Assembly (NCBI GenBank): GCA_041627895.1
Contig: JBFKQC010000029.1
Span: 1 to 43,666, forward strand
Direction: 5' to 3'
Length of the DNA: 43,666 bases
Origin: JBFKQC01 sp041627895
Lineage (GTDB): Bacteria > Pseudomonadota > Alphaproteobacteria > Rhodobacterales > Rhodobacteraceae
Both the position numbers and the translations under genes were made by a program. Position 1 is the stretch's first letter. Every line of letters starts with the position of its first letter. Below are positions 1 through 7,534 of this stretch, in pieces. The notes under the pieces are model-generated. The model searched no databases, had not been told where the DNA came from, and worked only from the letters and a program-made list of their open reading frames with translations.

Positions 1-8
1 CCCCCCCG

Positions 9-28
9 CCGGGGGGCCAGCCCCCCGG
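9..28 (-). terminator. GC-rich hairpin downstream of the PanB-like gene
   Basis: An 8-bp perfect stem (CCGGGGGG / CCCCCCGG) closes a CCAG loop 17 bases beyond the stop codon of the minus-strand gene ending at 45. No clear T-run is visible before the window edge, so it may be a terminator core or an mRNA-stabilising 3' hairpin. It marks the probable 3' end of the oxygenase/ferredoxin/PanB-like operon. Confidence 0.45.
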
Positions 29-44
29 ACCCCCCGGAGTACTT

Positions 45-863
45 TCAGCCAGATGAAGCAGCCGGAGGCAGCCCGTCGACGAATCCCGCGAATTCGGCAT
101 CCGCGATCTGCACCACGTGTTCCGGCGCCGGATAGGCGCCCGAGGCGACATCGGCCCTGAACTCGCCGAAGGCGGCGATGCGCTCGGCCTGCAGCCGCGC
201 GTATTCGCTGGCGAAGTCGCGGTAGGTCCTGGCGTGCCGCGGCTTGCGGCCGCGGGTGCAGCCGAGCACGTCCTCGGCAAAGAGGTACTGCGCGTCCGCG
301 TGAGGCCCCGCGCCCATGCCGAGCATCACCAGCGAGGTGCGCCTTGAAATCTCGGCGGCCACCCGGTCGGGCACGACCTCGAGTTCGGCCCCGAAGGCGC
401 CGGCGACTTCAAGCGCCTGCACGTGCTCCCAGACCGCCAGCGCCGAGGCTGCGGTCTTGCCCACCGCCCTGAAGCCGCCGGTCCAGGTGGCCCTGGACGG
501 GATCAGGCCGACATGGCTGACCACGGGAATGCCCTCGTGCGCCAGCGCGCGCACCGTGTTCAGTCCGGCGGCGCAGTAGACGCAGTCGCCGCCCAGCGCC
601 ATCGCCTTGTGGGCCGCGCGCAGATAGTCCTCCGTCGTGACCAGTTCGCCGTAAAGCAGCCCCACCTGCACGAAACAGTCGCCCGCGGCCTCGCGCATCC
701 CGGGCGTCCAGACCGGCGCGACGATCGACAGCATGTCGATCCCGGCGGCCGCCGCGGCGCACGCCTCGTCCGGCGTGTCGACATAGAGCATCGTCAGCTG
801 CCGCACGCCCTTCAGCGCCCGGATGTCGGCGACGGTCGGGCGCGTGTGGTAAAGCCCGCTCAT
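45..863 (-). CDS. Ketopantoate hydroxymethyltransferase (PanB)-family protein
   Basis: This 272-residue protein belongs to the PEP mutase/KPHMT TIM-barrel family. Family landmarks are the segment SHVGLIPSRATWTGGFRAVGK near the middle, matching the PanB GHxGLxPQ..GGFxVQGR motif, and LVMLGMGAGPHADAQYLFAEDVLG, matching the PanB substrate-binding end. PanB transfers a one-carbon unit from 5,10-methylene-tetrahydrofolate to a 2-oxoacid. The start at 863 is chosen because its ATG overlaps the upstream ferredoxin stop as ATGA, and the residues before it are not PanB-like. The neighbours are MocE and MocD homologues rather than panC, so a housekeeping pantothenate role is unlikely. I infer a divergent KPHMT acting on a catabolic 2-oxoacid or handling C1 units from demethylation. 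The family call is firm and the substrate unknown. Confidence 0.8.
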   Translation of the reverse strand: MSGLYHTRPTVADIRALKGVRQLTMLYVDTPDEACAAAAAGIDMLSIVAPVWTPGMREAAGDCFVQVGLLYGELVTTEDYLRAAHKAMALGGDCVYCAAGLNTVRALAHEGIPVVSHVGLIPSRATWTGGFRAVGKTAASALAVWEHVQALEVAGAFGAELEVVPDRVAAEISRRTSLVMLGMGAGPHADAQYLFAEDVLGCTRGRKPRHARTYRDFASEYARLQAERIAAFGEFRADVASGAYPAPEHVVQIADAEFAGFVDGLPPAASSG

Positions 864-1171
864 ATCGCCACGAGGACCCGGCCGCCCTCGACCTTGACCG
901 GATAGGTGCCGAGATGCTCGCACGCGGGCGAGCGCGTCGCCTCGCCGGTGCGGTAATCGAACTGGCCGTTATGTTTCGGGCACTCGATCACGTAGTCCAG
1001 TACCAGCCCGTCGGCGAGGTGCACTTGTTCGTGGGTGCACAGCCCGTCGGTGCAGAAATACTCGTCGGCCGGCGAGCGGTAGATGGCGAATGTCCGCCCG
1101 TCGTGATCGAAGCGGATCAGGTCCTCTTCCTCGATGTCGTCGGCGGCGCAGGCGTCGATCCAGTCGGCCAT
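860..1171 (-). CDS. mocE: MocE-like Rieske [2Fe-2S] ferredoxin
   Basis: A 103-residue soluble Rieske ferredoxin. Both cluster ligand pairs are present: C45-T-H47 in the CTHEQVHL box and C64-P-K-H67 in the CPKHNGQF box. Size and neighbours match MocE of rhizopine catabolism in Sinorhizobium, which is thought to pass electrons to the MocD oxygenase during O-demethylation of 3-O-methyl-scyllo-inosamine. The gene follows mocD on the minus strand by 56 bp and overlaps the PanB-like gene by four bases (ATGA), so the three are probably one transcript. Longer in-frame readings run through the mocD region without ferredoxin character; the ATG at 1171 preceded by GGAG gives the family length. The ferredoxin reductase partner (MocF) is not in the window. 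Confidence 0.88.
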   Translation of the reverse strand: MADWIDACAADDIEEEDLIRFDHDGRTFAIYRSPADEYFCTDGLCTHEQVHLADGLVLDYVIECPKHNGQFDYRTGEATRSPACEHLGTYPVKVEGGRVLVAI

Positions 1172-1227
1172 GGGCAGGCTCCTTCTTAGGGTCTGTCGGG
1201 TTTCGGGATTGACCGGCGCGTGCCGGA

Positions 1228-2307
1228 TCACTCGGCGGGCACGCCCAGCGCCCCGGCGTGGAAGTCCTCGCGGTAGGGCCTCGCCGTTTCGGGCAGGCCG
1301 CGGCGCAGATAGGTCTCCTCGCCACGGAACTGCCGCACCAGGTAGGGCCAGGCCTCGCGATAGGCCTGCAAGATCGAGGTGTTGGGCGCCGGCAGGTCGT
1401 CCTTGATCTTCGCGTGCAGCTCGGGCAGCCGGTGATAGGGCACCATCGGGAACATGTGGTGTTCGACGTGGTAGTTCATGTTCCAGTAGATGAACCGCGA
1501 GACCGGGTTCATGTAGACCGTGCGCGAGTTCAGCCGGTGGTCCAGCACGTTGTCTGCCAGCCCGGCATGCTGCAGGATTCCGGTCATCACGTGGTGCCAG
1601 GCGCCGTAGAGCCGCGGCAGCCCGATCACCATCAGCGGCAGGATCGAGCCCATCGCGACGGCAAGCCCGACCGTGGCCGCATAGATCGCGGTCCAGATCC
1701 GCGCGGTCCGGATCAGTTTCGGCTGGTCGACATCCGGGACGAAGGTCCTGACCTCTTCGCCGATGATCCCGGCGGCGTTCTTCAGCATCGTTCCCCAGCC
1801 GTGCCAGGCGTCGGCGAGGCCGACGAAGTTCGATGCGATGCGCGCCACGTGCGGCGGGCGCATGAACACGATTTCCGGGTCGCGGCCGACGATGATCGTA
1901 TCGGTGTGGTGCCGGAAATGCGACCAGCGCCACTCGTAGGGATTGCGCACCATCATGAAGCTGGCGATCTGGTAGACCACGTTGTTCATCCACGGGGTCT
2001 TGAACGCCGTGCCGTGGCCGCATTCGTGCCAGCGCGAATCGCTGGCCGAGCCGTAGAGCACGCCGTAGGCCAGCCAGAACGGCGCCGACCACCACGACGG
2101 CCAGAGCGCGACGGCGATGCCGGCAAACGCGATCATGCAGCCGTAAAGGATGATGGTATCGCGGATCGCCGGCTGGTCGGAGCGCTTCATCAGCTCCTTC
2201 ATCTCCTTGCGCGGAACCTCCGAGTGATACCACTCGGCCGAGGCAAGGCCGCTGGCGACGGCGCGGCGGCCGTCCTCGCCAAGCAGATCGTAGTCGCGCT
2301 GGGTCAT
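1228..2307 (-). CDS. mocD: MocD-like fatty acid desaturase-fold oxygenase
   Basis: A 359-residue membrane di-iron enzyme of the fatty-acid-desaturase superfamily. The three histidine boxes are intact: HECGH at about 94-98, HFRHH at 130-134 and HVEHH at 280-284. Hydrophobic segments lie around 50-85 and 205-235. Together with the downstream Rieske ferredoxin it matches the MocD/MocE pair, proposed to hydroxylate the O-methyl group of the rhizopine 3-O-methyl-scyllo-inosamine. An upstream in-frame ATG exists, but the start at 2307 has a good ribosome site (GGAGG, 6-7 bases before ATG) and a typical N-terminus. It is divergent from a LacI gene, with a palindromic operator (2411-2426) in the gap. 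Possible substrates include methyl-inositols such as pinitol. A lipid desaturase role is less likely given the neighbours. Confidence 0.85.
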   Translation of the reverse strand: MTQRDYDLLGEDGRRAVASGLASAEWYHSEVPRKEMKELMKRSDQPAIRDTIILYGCMIAFAGIAVALWPSWWSAPFWLAYGVLYGSASDSRWHECGHGTAFKTPWMNNVVYQIASFMMVRNPYEWRWSHFRHHTDTIIVGRDPEIVFMRPPHVARIASNFVGLADAWHGWGTMLKNAAGIIGEEVRTFVPDVDQPKLIRTARIWTAIYAATVGLAVAMGSILPLMVIGLPRLYGAWHHVMTGILQHAGLADNVLDHRLNSRTVYMNPVSRFIYWNMNYHVEHHMFPMVPYHRLPELHAKIKDDLPAPNTSILQAYREAWPYLVRQFRGEETYLRRGLPETARPYREDFHAGALGVPAE

Positions 2308-2410
2308 GGTGATCCTCCCGGGTTTGGGCGAATTTAGCTTGTCGGGCGAGTCCGGGGAAGAATTGCTGATTGCAAAACGCTCAGAATCCATCAAGAATGC
2401 GCATCATTGA

Positions 2411-2426
2411 TGATGGTTTTCTATCA
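2411..2426. promoter_or_regulatory. LacI-type operator O1 in the mocD/lacI divergent promoter
   Basis: TGATGGTTTTCTATCA is an inverted repeat (TGATGG / CTATCA, one mismatch) with a 4-base T centre. The same arms occur as a perfect repeat just after the lacI stop codon (3476-3493). It lies 18 bp before lacI and about 104 bp before mocD, so it could control both directions. The regulator at 2444 is the obvious candidate binder. Confidence 0.65.
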
Positions 2427-2443
2427 CGGAGAGGGCGGACAGG

Positions 2444-3475
2444 ATGGCGCGGCGGCCGACGATACAGGATATCGCGCACGAGGCGGGGGTCAGCGTGGCC
2501 ACCGTCGACCGGGTGCTGAACGGACGGCTCAAGGTGCGCGAGGAAACCGCGCGCCGGGTCAGCGAGGCGGCGCACCGGATCGGCTATCATGCGGTCAACC
2601 TGATCGAGCAGCGGCTGCGCGCCGACCTGCCCGAGGTGCGCATGGGATTCGTGCTGCAGAAGGAAAAGCAGGCCTTCTACCAGACCTTCGCGGCAGAGGT
2701 CGACGCGGCGGTGCGTGCCGCGCCCGGCATCCGCGGCAAGGCGATGGTCGAGTTCGCGCCGTCGCAGTCGCCGACCGACGTGACCGCCATGCTGCGGTCG
2801 ATGCGGGGCCGCGCCGACATCGTCGCGGCGACCGCCGTCAACCACCACCAAGTCACCGAGACGGTGCTGGACATGAAGGCCGAAGGCATCCAGGTCTGCG
2901 CGCTTCTGAGCGACTTCGCCCAGGGCGAGCGGCTGACCTATGCCGGCCTGAACAACCTCAAGGTCGGGCGAATCGCCGCCTGGATGCTGGCCACCGCGGC
3001 GCGGAAGACCGGCAAGATCGCGCTGTTCGTGGGCGGCCACCGCTGGCACGGGCACGAGCTGCGCGAGACCGGGTTCCGCAGCTGTTTCCGCGAGGCCAAG
3101 CCCGAATTCCAGGTGCTCGACACGCTGGTGAACCTGGAAACCAGGCAACTGACCTACGAGGCGACGCTGGATCTGCTGGCCCGGCACCCCGACGTCGTGG
3201 GGGTCTACCTCGCCGGCGGCGGCATGGAAGGCGCGATCCAGGCGCTGCGCGAGGTGCGCCAGCCCGGCCAGGTCGCGCTGGTGGTCAACGAGCTGACGCC
3301 CGAATCGCGCGCCGCGCTCAGCGACGGTTTCCTGACCATGGTGATCGCGACCCCGGTTCGGCAGCTCTGCACCGACCTCGTGGCGATGATGTCCGCGACG
3401 GCGACCGGGAAAGAGCCGCAGGTGCCCAGCCAGCATTTCCTCGACCCGGTGATCTACCTGCCGGAATCGGTGTGA
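2444..3475 (+). CDS. LacI-family transcriptional regulator of the inositol/rhizopine locus
   Basis: A 343-residue LacI/GalR protein. Residues 1-60 form the helix-turn-helix and hinge region (TIQDIAHEAGVSVATVDRVL), carrying the TVDRVLNGR variant of the usual TVSRVLN. The remainder is a periplasmic-binding-protein-like effector domain. It sits between the divergent mocD-mocE-panB-like unit and the iol/ABC transporter unit, and matching palindromes flank it on both sides. I infer that it represses both units and itself until an inositol-type ligand is bound. The ATG at 2444 gives the standard LacI N-terminus. The ligand cannot be read from the sequence. Confidence 0.9.
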   Translation: MARRPTIQDIAHEAGVSVATVDRVLNGRLKVREETARRVSEAAHRIGYHAVNLIEQRLRADLPEVRMGFVLQKEKQAFYQTFAAEVDAAVRAAPGIRGKAMVEFAPSQSPTDVTAMLRSMRGRADIVAATAVNHHQVTETVLDMKAEGIQVCALLSDFAQGERLTYAGLNNLKVGRIAAWMLATAARKTGKIALFVGGHRWHGHELRETGFRSCFREAKPEFQVLDTLVNLETRQLTYEATLDLLARHPDVVGVYLAGGGMEGAIQALREVRQPGQVALVVNELTPESRAALSDGFLTMVIATPVRQLCTDLVAMMSATATGKEPQVPSQHFLDPVIYLPESV

Positions 3476-3493
3476 ATGATGGAAAACCATCAT
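3476..3493. promoter_or_regulatory. LacI-type operator O2 upstream of the iol/ABC unit
   Basis: ATGATGG-AAAA-CCATCAT is a perfect 7-bp inverted repeat with a 4-base centre, starting at the last base of the lacI stop codon. It shares the TGATGG half-site with O1 (2411-2426) and with a half-site at 3519. Its position suggests it governs the plus-strand operon beginning at 3713. Confidence 0.7.
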
Positions 3494-3518
3494 CAGAACG
3501 GCAACGACACTTTCAGAA

Positions 3519-3535
3519 ATGATGGTTTCTTTGCA
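3519..3535. promoter_or_regulatory. Degenerate LacI half-operator O3
   Basis: ATGATGGTTTCTTTGCA repeats the ATGATGGTTT half of O1, but the second arm is degenerate. It lies about 43 bp after O2. It may be an auxiliary half-site for looping or cooperative binding, and is weak on its own. Confidence 0.4.
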
Positions 3536-3618
3536 AGACGGGCTTGACCTGAGGCCCCCGAATCCGTCACGTTCCACGCCGGAAGCGCTGAATAGAAGCG
3601 CGGAAACCCGTGTCGGTA

Positions 3619-3662
3619 CAACGACGGTATAACGTCGGTATCACGTCGGTATTGCGTCGGTG
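3619..3662 (+). repeat. Four tandem 11-bp repeats in the iol/ABC promoter region
   Basis: Four consecutive 11-base units read CAACGACGGTA, TAACGTCGGTA, TCACGTCGGTA and TTGCGTCGGTG, preceded by a partial unit TGTCGGTA (3611-3618). The unit is NNACGTCGGTA, about one helical turn, so the copies present the same DNA face. The first junction creates TATAAC (3628-3633), a good -10-like hexamer. The array lies 50-95 bp before the first gene of the operon. It could be a phased activator site or promoter expansion by slippage. Confidence 0.7.
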
Positions 3663-3712
3663 CAATTCACCGCGATCCGGCAATCGGCACGGGCAGGGAG
3701 GAAGAAACGCGC

Positions 3713-4531
3713 ATGCTGCCGAAGGCGCTGAACCACATGGCCGTGCCCGGGCTGCGCTGGGATGCGTTCCTCGATCTCGCACGCGATCTGGGTTGCGCGG
3801 GCGTCGAATTCCGCAACGACCTGCCCGGCGCGCTGTTCGACGGCGACGCCCCCGAAAGGGTCCGCGACAGGGCCGCGGCGAACGGTATCCGGGTTTTTTC
3901 GCTCGCCGAGGTGAAATCCTTCAACAACTGGTCCGACGCCAAGGCGCAGGAGGCCGATACGCTGATGCGCATCGCGGGCGCCTGCGGTGCCGAGGCGGTC
4001 AGCCTGATTCCGCGCAACGACGGGATGGGCCGCGGCAACGGCGAACGCCAGGCCAACCTGCGCGTCGCCCTGCGCGAGCTGAAGCCGATGCTCGAGGCGC
4101 ACAAGCTGATCGGCCTCGTCGAACCGCTGGGCTTTGAAATCTGCTCGCTGCGCCACAAGTCCGAGGCGGTCGAGGCGATCGAGGCGCTCGGCGCGGCCGG
4201 CCGTTTCAGGCTGGTGCACGACACGTTCCACCACACGCTTGCCGGCGGTGGCCCGATCTTTGCCGGGCATACCGGCATCGTGCACATCTCGGGCGTCACC
4301 GATCCGACGCTTGCGGTCTCCGAGATGGGCGACGAACACCGCGTGCTGGTCGACGACCACGACCGGCTGGGCAATGTCGAACAGATCGAGGCGCTGCGGC
4401 GTGCGGGCTATCGCGGCCCCGTCTCGTTCGAGCCGTTCTCGCCGCTGGTGCACGCCGTGACCGATCCGAAGGCCGAGCTTTCGCGTTCTTTCAACTTCAT
4501 CTCCAACCGGTTGGCCGAACTGGCCGCATGA
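3713..4531 (+). CDS. TIM-barrel sugar isomerase/epimerase (IolI/IolE/MocC-like)
   Basis: A 272-residue protein of the xylose-isomerase-like TIM-barrel superfamily (AP endonuclease 2 fold). Visible metal/substrate landmarks are GLVEPLGFE (Glu near 140), LVHDTFHH (His/Asp near 170), HISGV near 197 and a final SFEPFSP (Glu near 245). That is the Glu-Asp-His-Glu arrangement of IolI-type enzymes. IolI isomerises 2-keto-myo-inositol to 1-keto-D-chiro-inositol, and IolE/MocC relatives dehydrate inosose. Since no other iolE candidate is present, this gene could supply either step. It opens the plus-strand operon after the operator and repeat region, with a GGGAGGA ribosome site. The binding-protein gene follows after 89 bp. 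The superfamily is certain, the exact reaction is not. Confidence 0.8.
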   Translation: MLPKALNHMAVPGLRWDAFLDLARDLGCAGVEFRNDLPGALFDGDAPERVRDRAAANGIRVFSLAEVKSFNNWSDAKAQEADTLMRIAGACGAEAVSLIPRNDGMGRGNGERQANLRVALRELKPMLEAHKLIGLVEPLGFEICSLRHKSEAVEAIEALGAAGRFRLVHDTFHHTLAGGGPIFAGHTGIVHISGVTDPTLAVSEMGDEHRVLVDDHDRLGNVEQIEALRRAGYRGPVSFEPFSPLVHAVTDPKAELSRSFNFISNRLAELAA

Positions 4532-4620
4532 CCGGTCGAGAGGTGAACAAACGCCCGGACGAGGGGCATTCCGGCATCATCAATCCGGTGCGCCGGACAC
4601 CGACAAAGGGAGGAAACTCA

Positions 4621-5559
4621 ATGAAGAAACTCATGATCAGCGCAGGACTTGTCGCCCTGATGGGCACCGGCGCGATGGCGCAGAACATCGGCGCGTCGAT
4701 CGCTGCATTCGACGACAACTGGCTGACGGTCATGCGCAACGGGATGGTCGACCACGCGGCCGCGCTTGACGGTGTGAGCCTGCAGGTCGAAGACGCCAAC
4801 AACGATGTCGCCAAGCAGCTCGACCAGGTCAAGAACTTCGTCGCCGCCGGCGTCGACGCGATCATCGTCAACATCGTCGACACTTCGGCCGGCGAGGCGA
4901 TGACGGCCGCCGCGGGCAGCACTCCGCTGGTTTTCGTCAACCGCGAGCCGGACAACGTCGACAGCCTGCCCGCGACCCAGGCTTTCGTGGCCTCGAACGA
5001 GATCGAGTCGGGCACGCTCGAAGCCTTCCAGATCTGCAACAACCTGCGCGCCAAGGGCAAGGCCGGCGGCGCCCGCGGCTATCTGCTGAACGGCCAGCTT
5101 TCGAACCAGGCCGCGGTGCAGCGCTCGAAGGACGTCCACGACGTGATCGGCATGGATATGTGCAACTTCATGACGCTGATCGACGAGCAGACCGCGAACT
5201 GGCGCCGCGACGAGGCACAGTCGCTGATGACCAACTGGCTGTCGGCGGGCGAGCCGTTCGACTTCGTCATCGCCAACAACGACGAGATGGCGATCGGCGC
5301 GATCCAGGCGATCAAGGCCGCGGGAATCTCGATGGACGATGTCGAGATCGGCGGCGTCGACGCCAGCCAGGACGCACTGGTCGCAATGCAGGCGGGCGAG
5401 CTGGACGTGACCGTGTTCCAGGATGCCGTCGGTCAGGGCGCGGGCTCTGTCGATACCGCGATCAAGCTCGCCAACGGCGACTCGGTGGACCAGAAGGTCT
5501 ATATCCCGTTCCAGCTGGTGACGCCATCGAACGTCGGCAACTTCCTCGCGAAGAACTGA
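4621..5559 (+). CDS. Sugar (inositol/rhizopine-type) ABC transporter substrate-binding protein
   Basis: A 312-residue periplasmic binding protein of the ribose/MocB type (Peripla_BP_4). The signal peptide spans about 1-20 (MKK plus hydrophobic stretch, likely cut after AMA). The mature part has typical type I fold segments, for example ANNDVAKQLDQVKNF and IANNDEMAIGAIQAI. An upstream in-frame ATG at 4528 would precede the signal peptide and has no ribosome site; ATG 4621 follows GGGAGGAAACTC. With the permease and ATPase that follow it forms a complete CUT2-type importer. Its place between an inosose-type isomerase and iolG suggests an inositol, methyl-inositol or inosamine ligand. Confidence 0.9.
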   Translation: MKKLMISAGLVALMGTGAMAQNIGASIAAFDDNWLTVMRNGMVDHAAALDGVSLQVEDANNDVAKQLDQVKNFVAAGVDAIIVNIVDTSAGEAMTAAAGSTPLVFVNREPDNVDSLPATQAFVASNEIESGTLEAFQICNNLRAKGKAGGARGYLLNGQLSNQAAVQRSKDVHDVIGMDMCNFMTLIDEQTANWRRDEAQSLMTNWLSAGEPFDFVIANNDEMAIGAIQAIKAAGISMDDVEIGGVDASQDALVAMQAGELDVTVFQDAVGQGAGSVDTAIKLANGDSVDQKVYIPFQLVTPSNVGNFLAKN

Positions 5560-5573
5560 TCCTGTGCTAGAAT

Positions 5574-5606
5574 TGCGGGGCGGCGCGCGAACCGCGGCGC
5601 CCCGCA
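5574..5606 (+). other. Intercistronic hairpin between binding protein and permease genes
   Basis: TGCGGGGCG / CGCCCCGCA forms a perfect 9-bp stem right after the binding-protein stop codon, with no T-run. Hairpins here usually protect the upstream mRNA end, so binding protein is made in excess over membrane subunits. This role is inferred from position and shape. Confidence 0.6.
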
Positions 5607-5657
5607 TCCAGACAAGCGCCCGACGGCGCGTGGCGAACGCGAAACACGAGGTCCGAC

Positions 5658-6740
5658 ATGGCCGAGACGACACACGGAACCGGTGGCCTGACATTCGACA
5701 CCAGCAAGCGCTCGTGGCCGAATGAAATAAACATCTTCATTGCGCTGATCGTCATCATCGGCATCTTCGAGGCGCTCGGCCAACTGCTGCCGTACATGAA
5801 CAACCAGAGCTTCCTGTTCGACACGCGCGACCGTTTCGACACGATCTTCAATGAGGCCCGGATCTCGATCATCATCCTGCAGGTCTCGATCATCGGGATC
5901 ATTGCGCTTGGCGTGACCCAGGTGATCATCTCGGGCGGGATCGACCTGTCTTCGGGCTCGGTGGTCGGCGCCACGGCGATGATCGCGATGAGCTTCGCGC
6001 AGACCGAACTGGTCAACGGCAACCCCAACCCCAAGGCGATCTTCGGGCTTTGGGCGATGGACCTTCCGGTGCTCGTTCCGGTGCTCGTCGGGCTCGCCTG
6101 CGGCTTCGTGGCGGGCTTCATCAACGGTACGCTGATCGCCTATACCCGCATCCCGCCGTTCATCGCGACGCTTGGCATGATGGTCTCGGCCCGCGGCGTG
6201 GCGAAATGGTGGAGCCGGGGCAACCCGATCTCGTTCCCCACCGAAGAATACGCCTGGATCGGCTCTGGCATGATGCCGGTGATCTGGTTCCTGCTTCTGG
6301 CGATCATCTTTCATTTGATCCTGCGCTACACCGTCTATGGCAAGCACACCTACGCCATCGGCTCGAACGAGGACGCCGCCCGGATGAGCGGCATCAACGT
6401 CGCGCGCCACAAGGTGATGGTCTATACGATCGCCGGGATGCTGGCCGCTTTCGCCGCGATCATCCTGAGCTCGAAGAACCTGACCGCGCAGTCCGGCATG
6501 GGGCTGATCTATGAACTCGACGCCATCGCCATGGCGGTGATCGGGGGCGTGTCGCTGACAGGCGGGCGCGGTTCGATCATCGGCACCACCCTGGGCATGC
6601 TGATCTTCGGCGTCATCATCTCGGGCTTCACCTACCTCAAGCTCGACGCCTTCTACCAGGAAATGGTGAAGGGCGCGATCATCGTCGCCGCCGTCGTGCT
6701 GGACCAGTGGCGCCAGCAGCGCGCGGCCGCCAAGGCCTGA
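5658..6740 (+). CDS. Sugar ABC transporter permease (RbsC/CUT2 type)
   Basis: A 360-residue polytopic inner-membrane permease of the BPD_transp_2 family. It has about nine or ten hydrophobic segments, the first near residues 25-45. The family-typical stretch GGIDLSSGSVVGATAMIA lies in the first third and AIAMAVIGGVSLTGGRGSIIGT in the last third, the loop that contacts the ATPase. It is longer than E. coli RbsC because of an N-terminal extension and an extra-cytoplasmic loop around 115-135. It lies 98 bp after the binding protein and 16 bp before the ATPase gene, so one transcript is expected. Confidence 0.9.
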   Translation: MAETTHGTGGLTFDTSKRSWPNEINIFIALIVIIGIFEALGQLLPYMNNQSFLFDTRDRFDTIFNEARISIIILQVSIIGIIALGVTQVIISGGIDLSSGSVVGATAMIAMSFAQTELVNGNPNPKAIFGLWAMDLPVLVPVLVGLACGFVAGFINGTLIAYTRIPPFIATLGMMVSARGVAKWWSRGNPISFPTEEYAWIGSGMMPVIWFLLLAIIFHLILRYTVYGKHTYAIGSNEDAARMSGINVARHKVMVYTIAGMLAAFAAIILSSKNLTAQSGMGLIYELDAIAMAVIGGVSLTGGRGSIIGTTLGMLIFGVIISGFTYLKLDAFYQEMVKGAIIVAAVVLDQWRQQRAAAKA

Positions 6741-6756
6741 TCAGGGAGAAACAGAC

Positions 6757-7533
6757 ATGAGCGAAGACATCGTTCTGAAAACCGAGGACCTGACCAAGCA
6801 CTATGGCGGGGTCCACGCACTGGAAGGCGCGAACTTCGAGCTGAGGAAGGGCGAGCACGTCGCCATCATGGGCGACAACGGCGCCGGCAAGTCGACCTTC
6901 GTGCGCCAGATCACCGGGGTCGAACAGCGCACCCGGGGCAAGGTCTGGCTCTACGGCGACGAGGTCAACTTCGCCGGCCCGCTGGAAGCCCGCGAGCACG
7001 GGGTCGAGACGGTGTTCCAGACGCTGGCGCTGGCCGACGATCTGGACGTGCCCGACAATCTGTTCCTGGGCCGCGAGAAAACCAAGGCCAACTGGCTGGG
7101 TCCGTTCCGTATCCTCGACTACAAGGGCATGCGCGAGGCGACGCTTGCCGGGCTGGAAAAGACCGGGGTGAAGATCCCCAACATCAAGAACACCATCCGC
7201 AACATGTCGGGCGGTCAGCGGCAATGCGTGGCGATTGCCCGCACCGCGACGTTCCATTCCAAGCTGACGATCATGGACGAGCCCACCGCGGCACTGGGGG
7301 TGCAGGAAACCGCGCAGGTCGAAAACATCATCCGCACGCTGAAGGAAGAGGGCGAGCCGCTGATCCTGATCAGCCACAACATGCGGCAGGTGATGGATCT
7401 CGTCGACCGGATCGTGGTGTTCCGCCGCGGCCGGATCTGCGCCAACCTGAAGAAGGAAGAAACCGACGGGCAGGACGTTGTCGCCTACATCACCGGCGCC
7501 AAGACCCAGCCCGAATACGCGGACGCAGCTTGA
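6757..7533 (+). CDS. Sugar ABC transporter ATP-binding protein (single domain)
   Basis: A 258-residue ABC ATPase with all core motifs: Walker A GDNGAGKST at 39-47, Q-loop Gln88, signature MSGGQ at 150-154, Walker B KLTIMDEP at 169-176 and H-loop His207. Unlike RbsA/XylG, which carry two fused ABC domains, it is a single half-size domain like FrcA, so it should act as a homodimer with the permease. Its GGGAG ribosome site lies in the 16-bp gap after the permease. The next coding frame starts within a few bases of its stop codon. Confidence 0.92.
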   Translation: MSEDIVLKTEDLTKHYGGVHALEGANFELRKGEHVAIMGDNGAGKSTFVRQITGVEQRTRGKVWLYGDEVNFAGPLEAREHGVETVFQTLALADDLDVPDNLFLGREKTKANWLGPFRILDYKGMREATLAGLEKTGVKIPNIKNTIRNMSGGQRQCVAIARTATFHSKLTIMDEPTAALGVQETAQVENIIRTLKEEGEPLILISHNMRQVMDLVDRIVVFRRGRICANLKKEETDGQDVVAYITGAKTQPEYADAA

Positions 7534-7534
7534 G

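Noticed and set aside
3611..3662. Short CRISPR-like array
   Set aside because: The units are contiguous 11-mers without spacers, and no cas gene is present.
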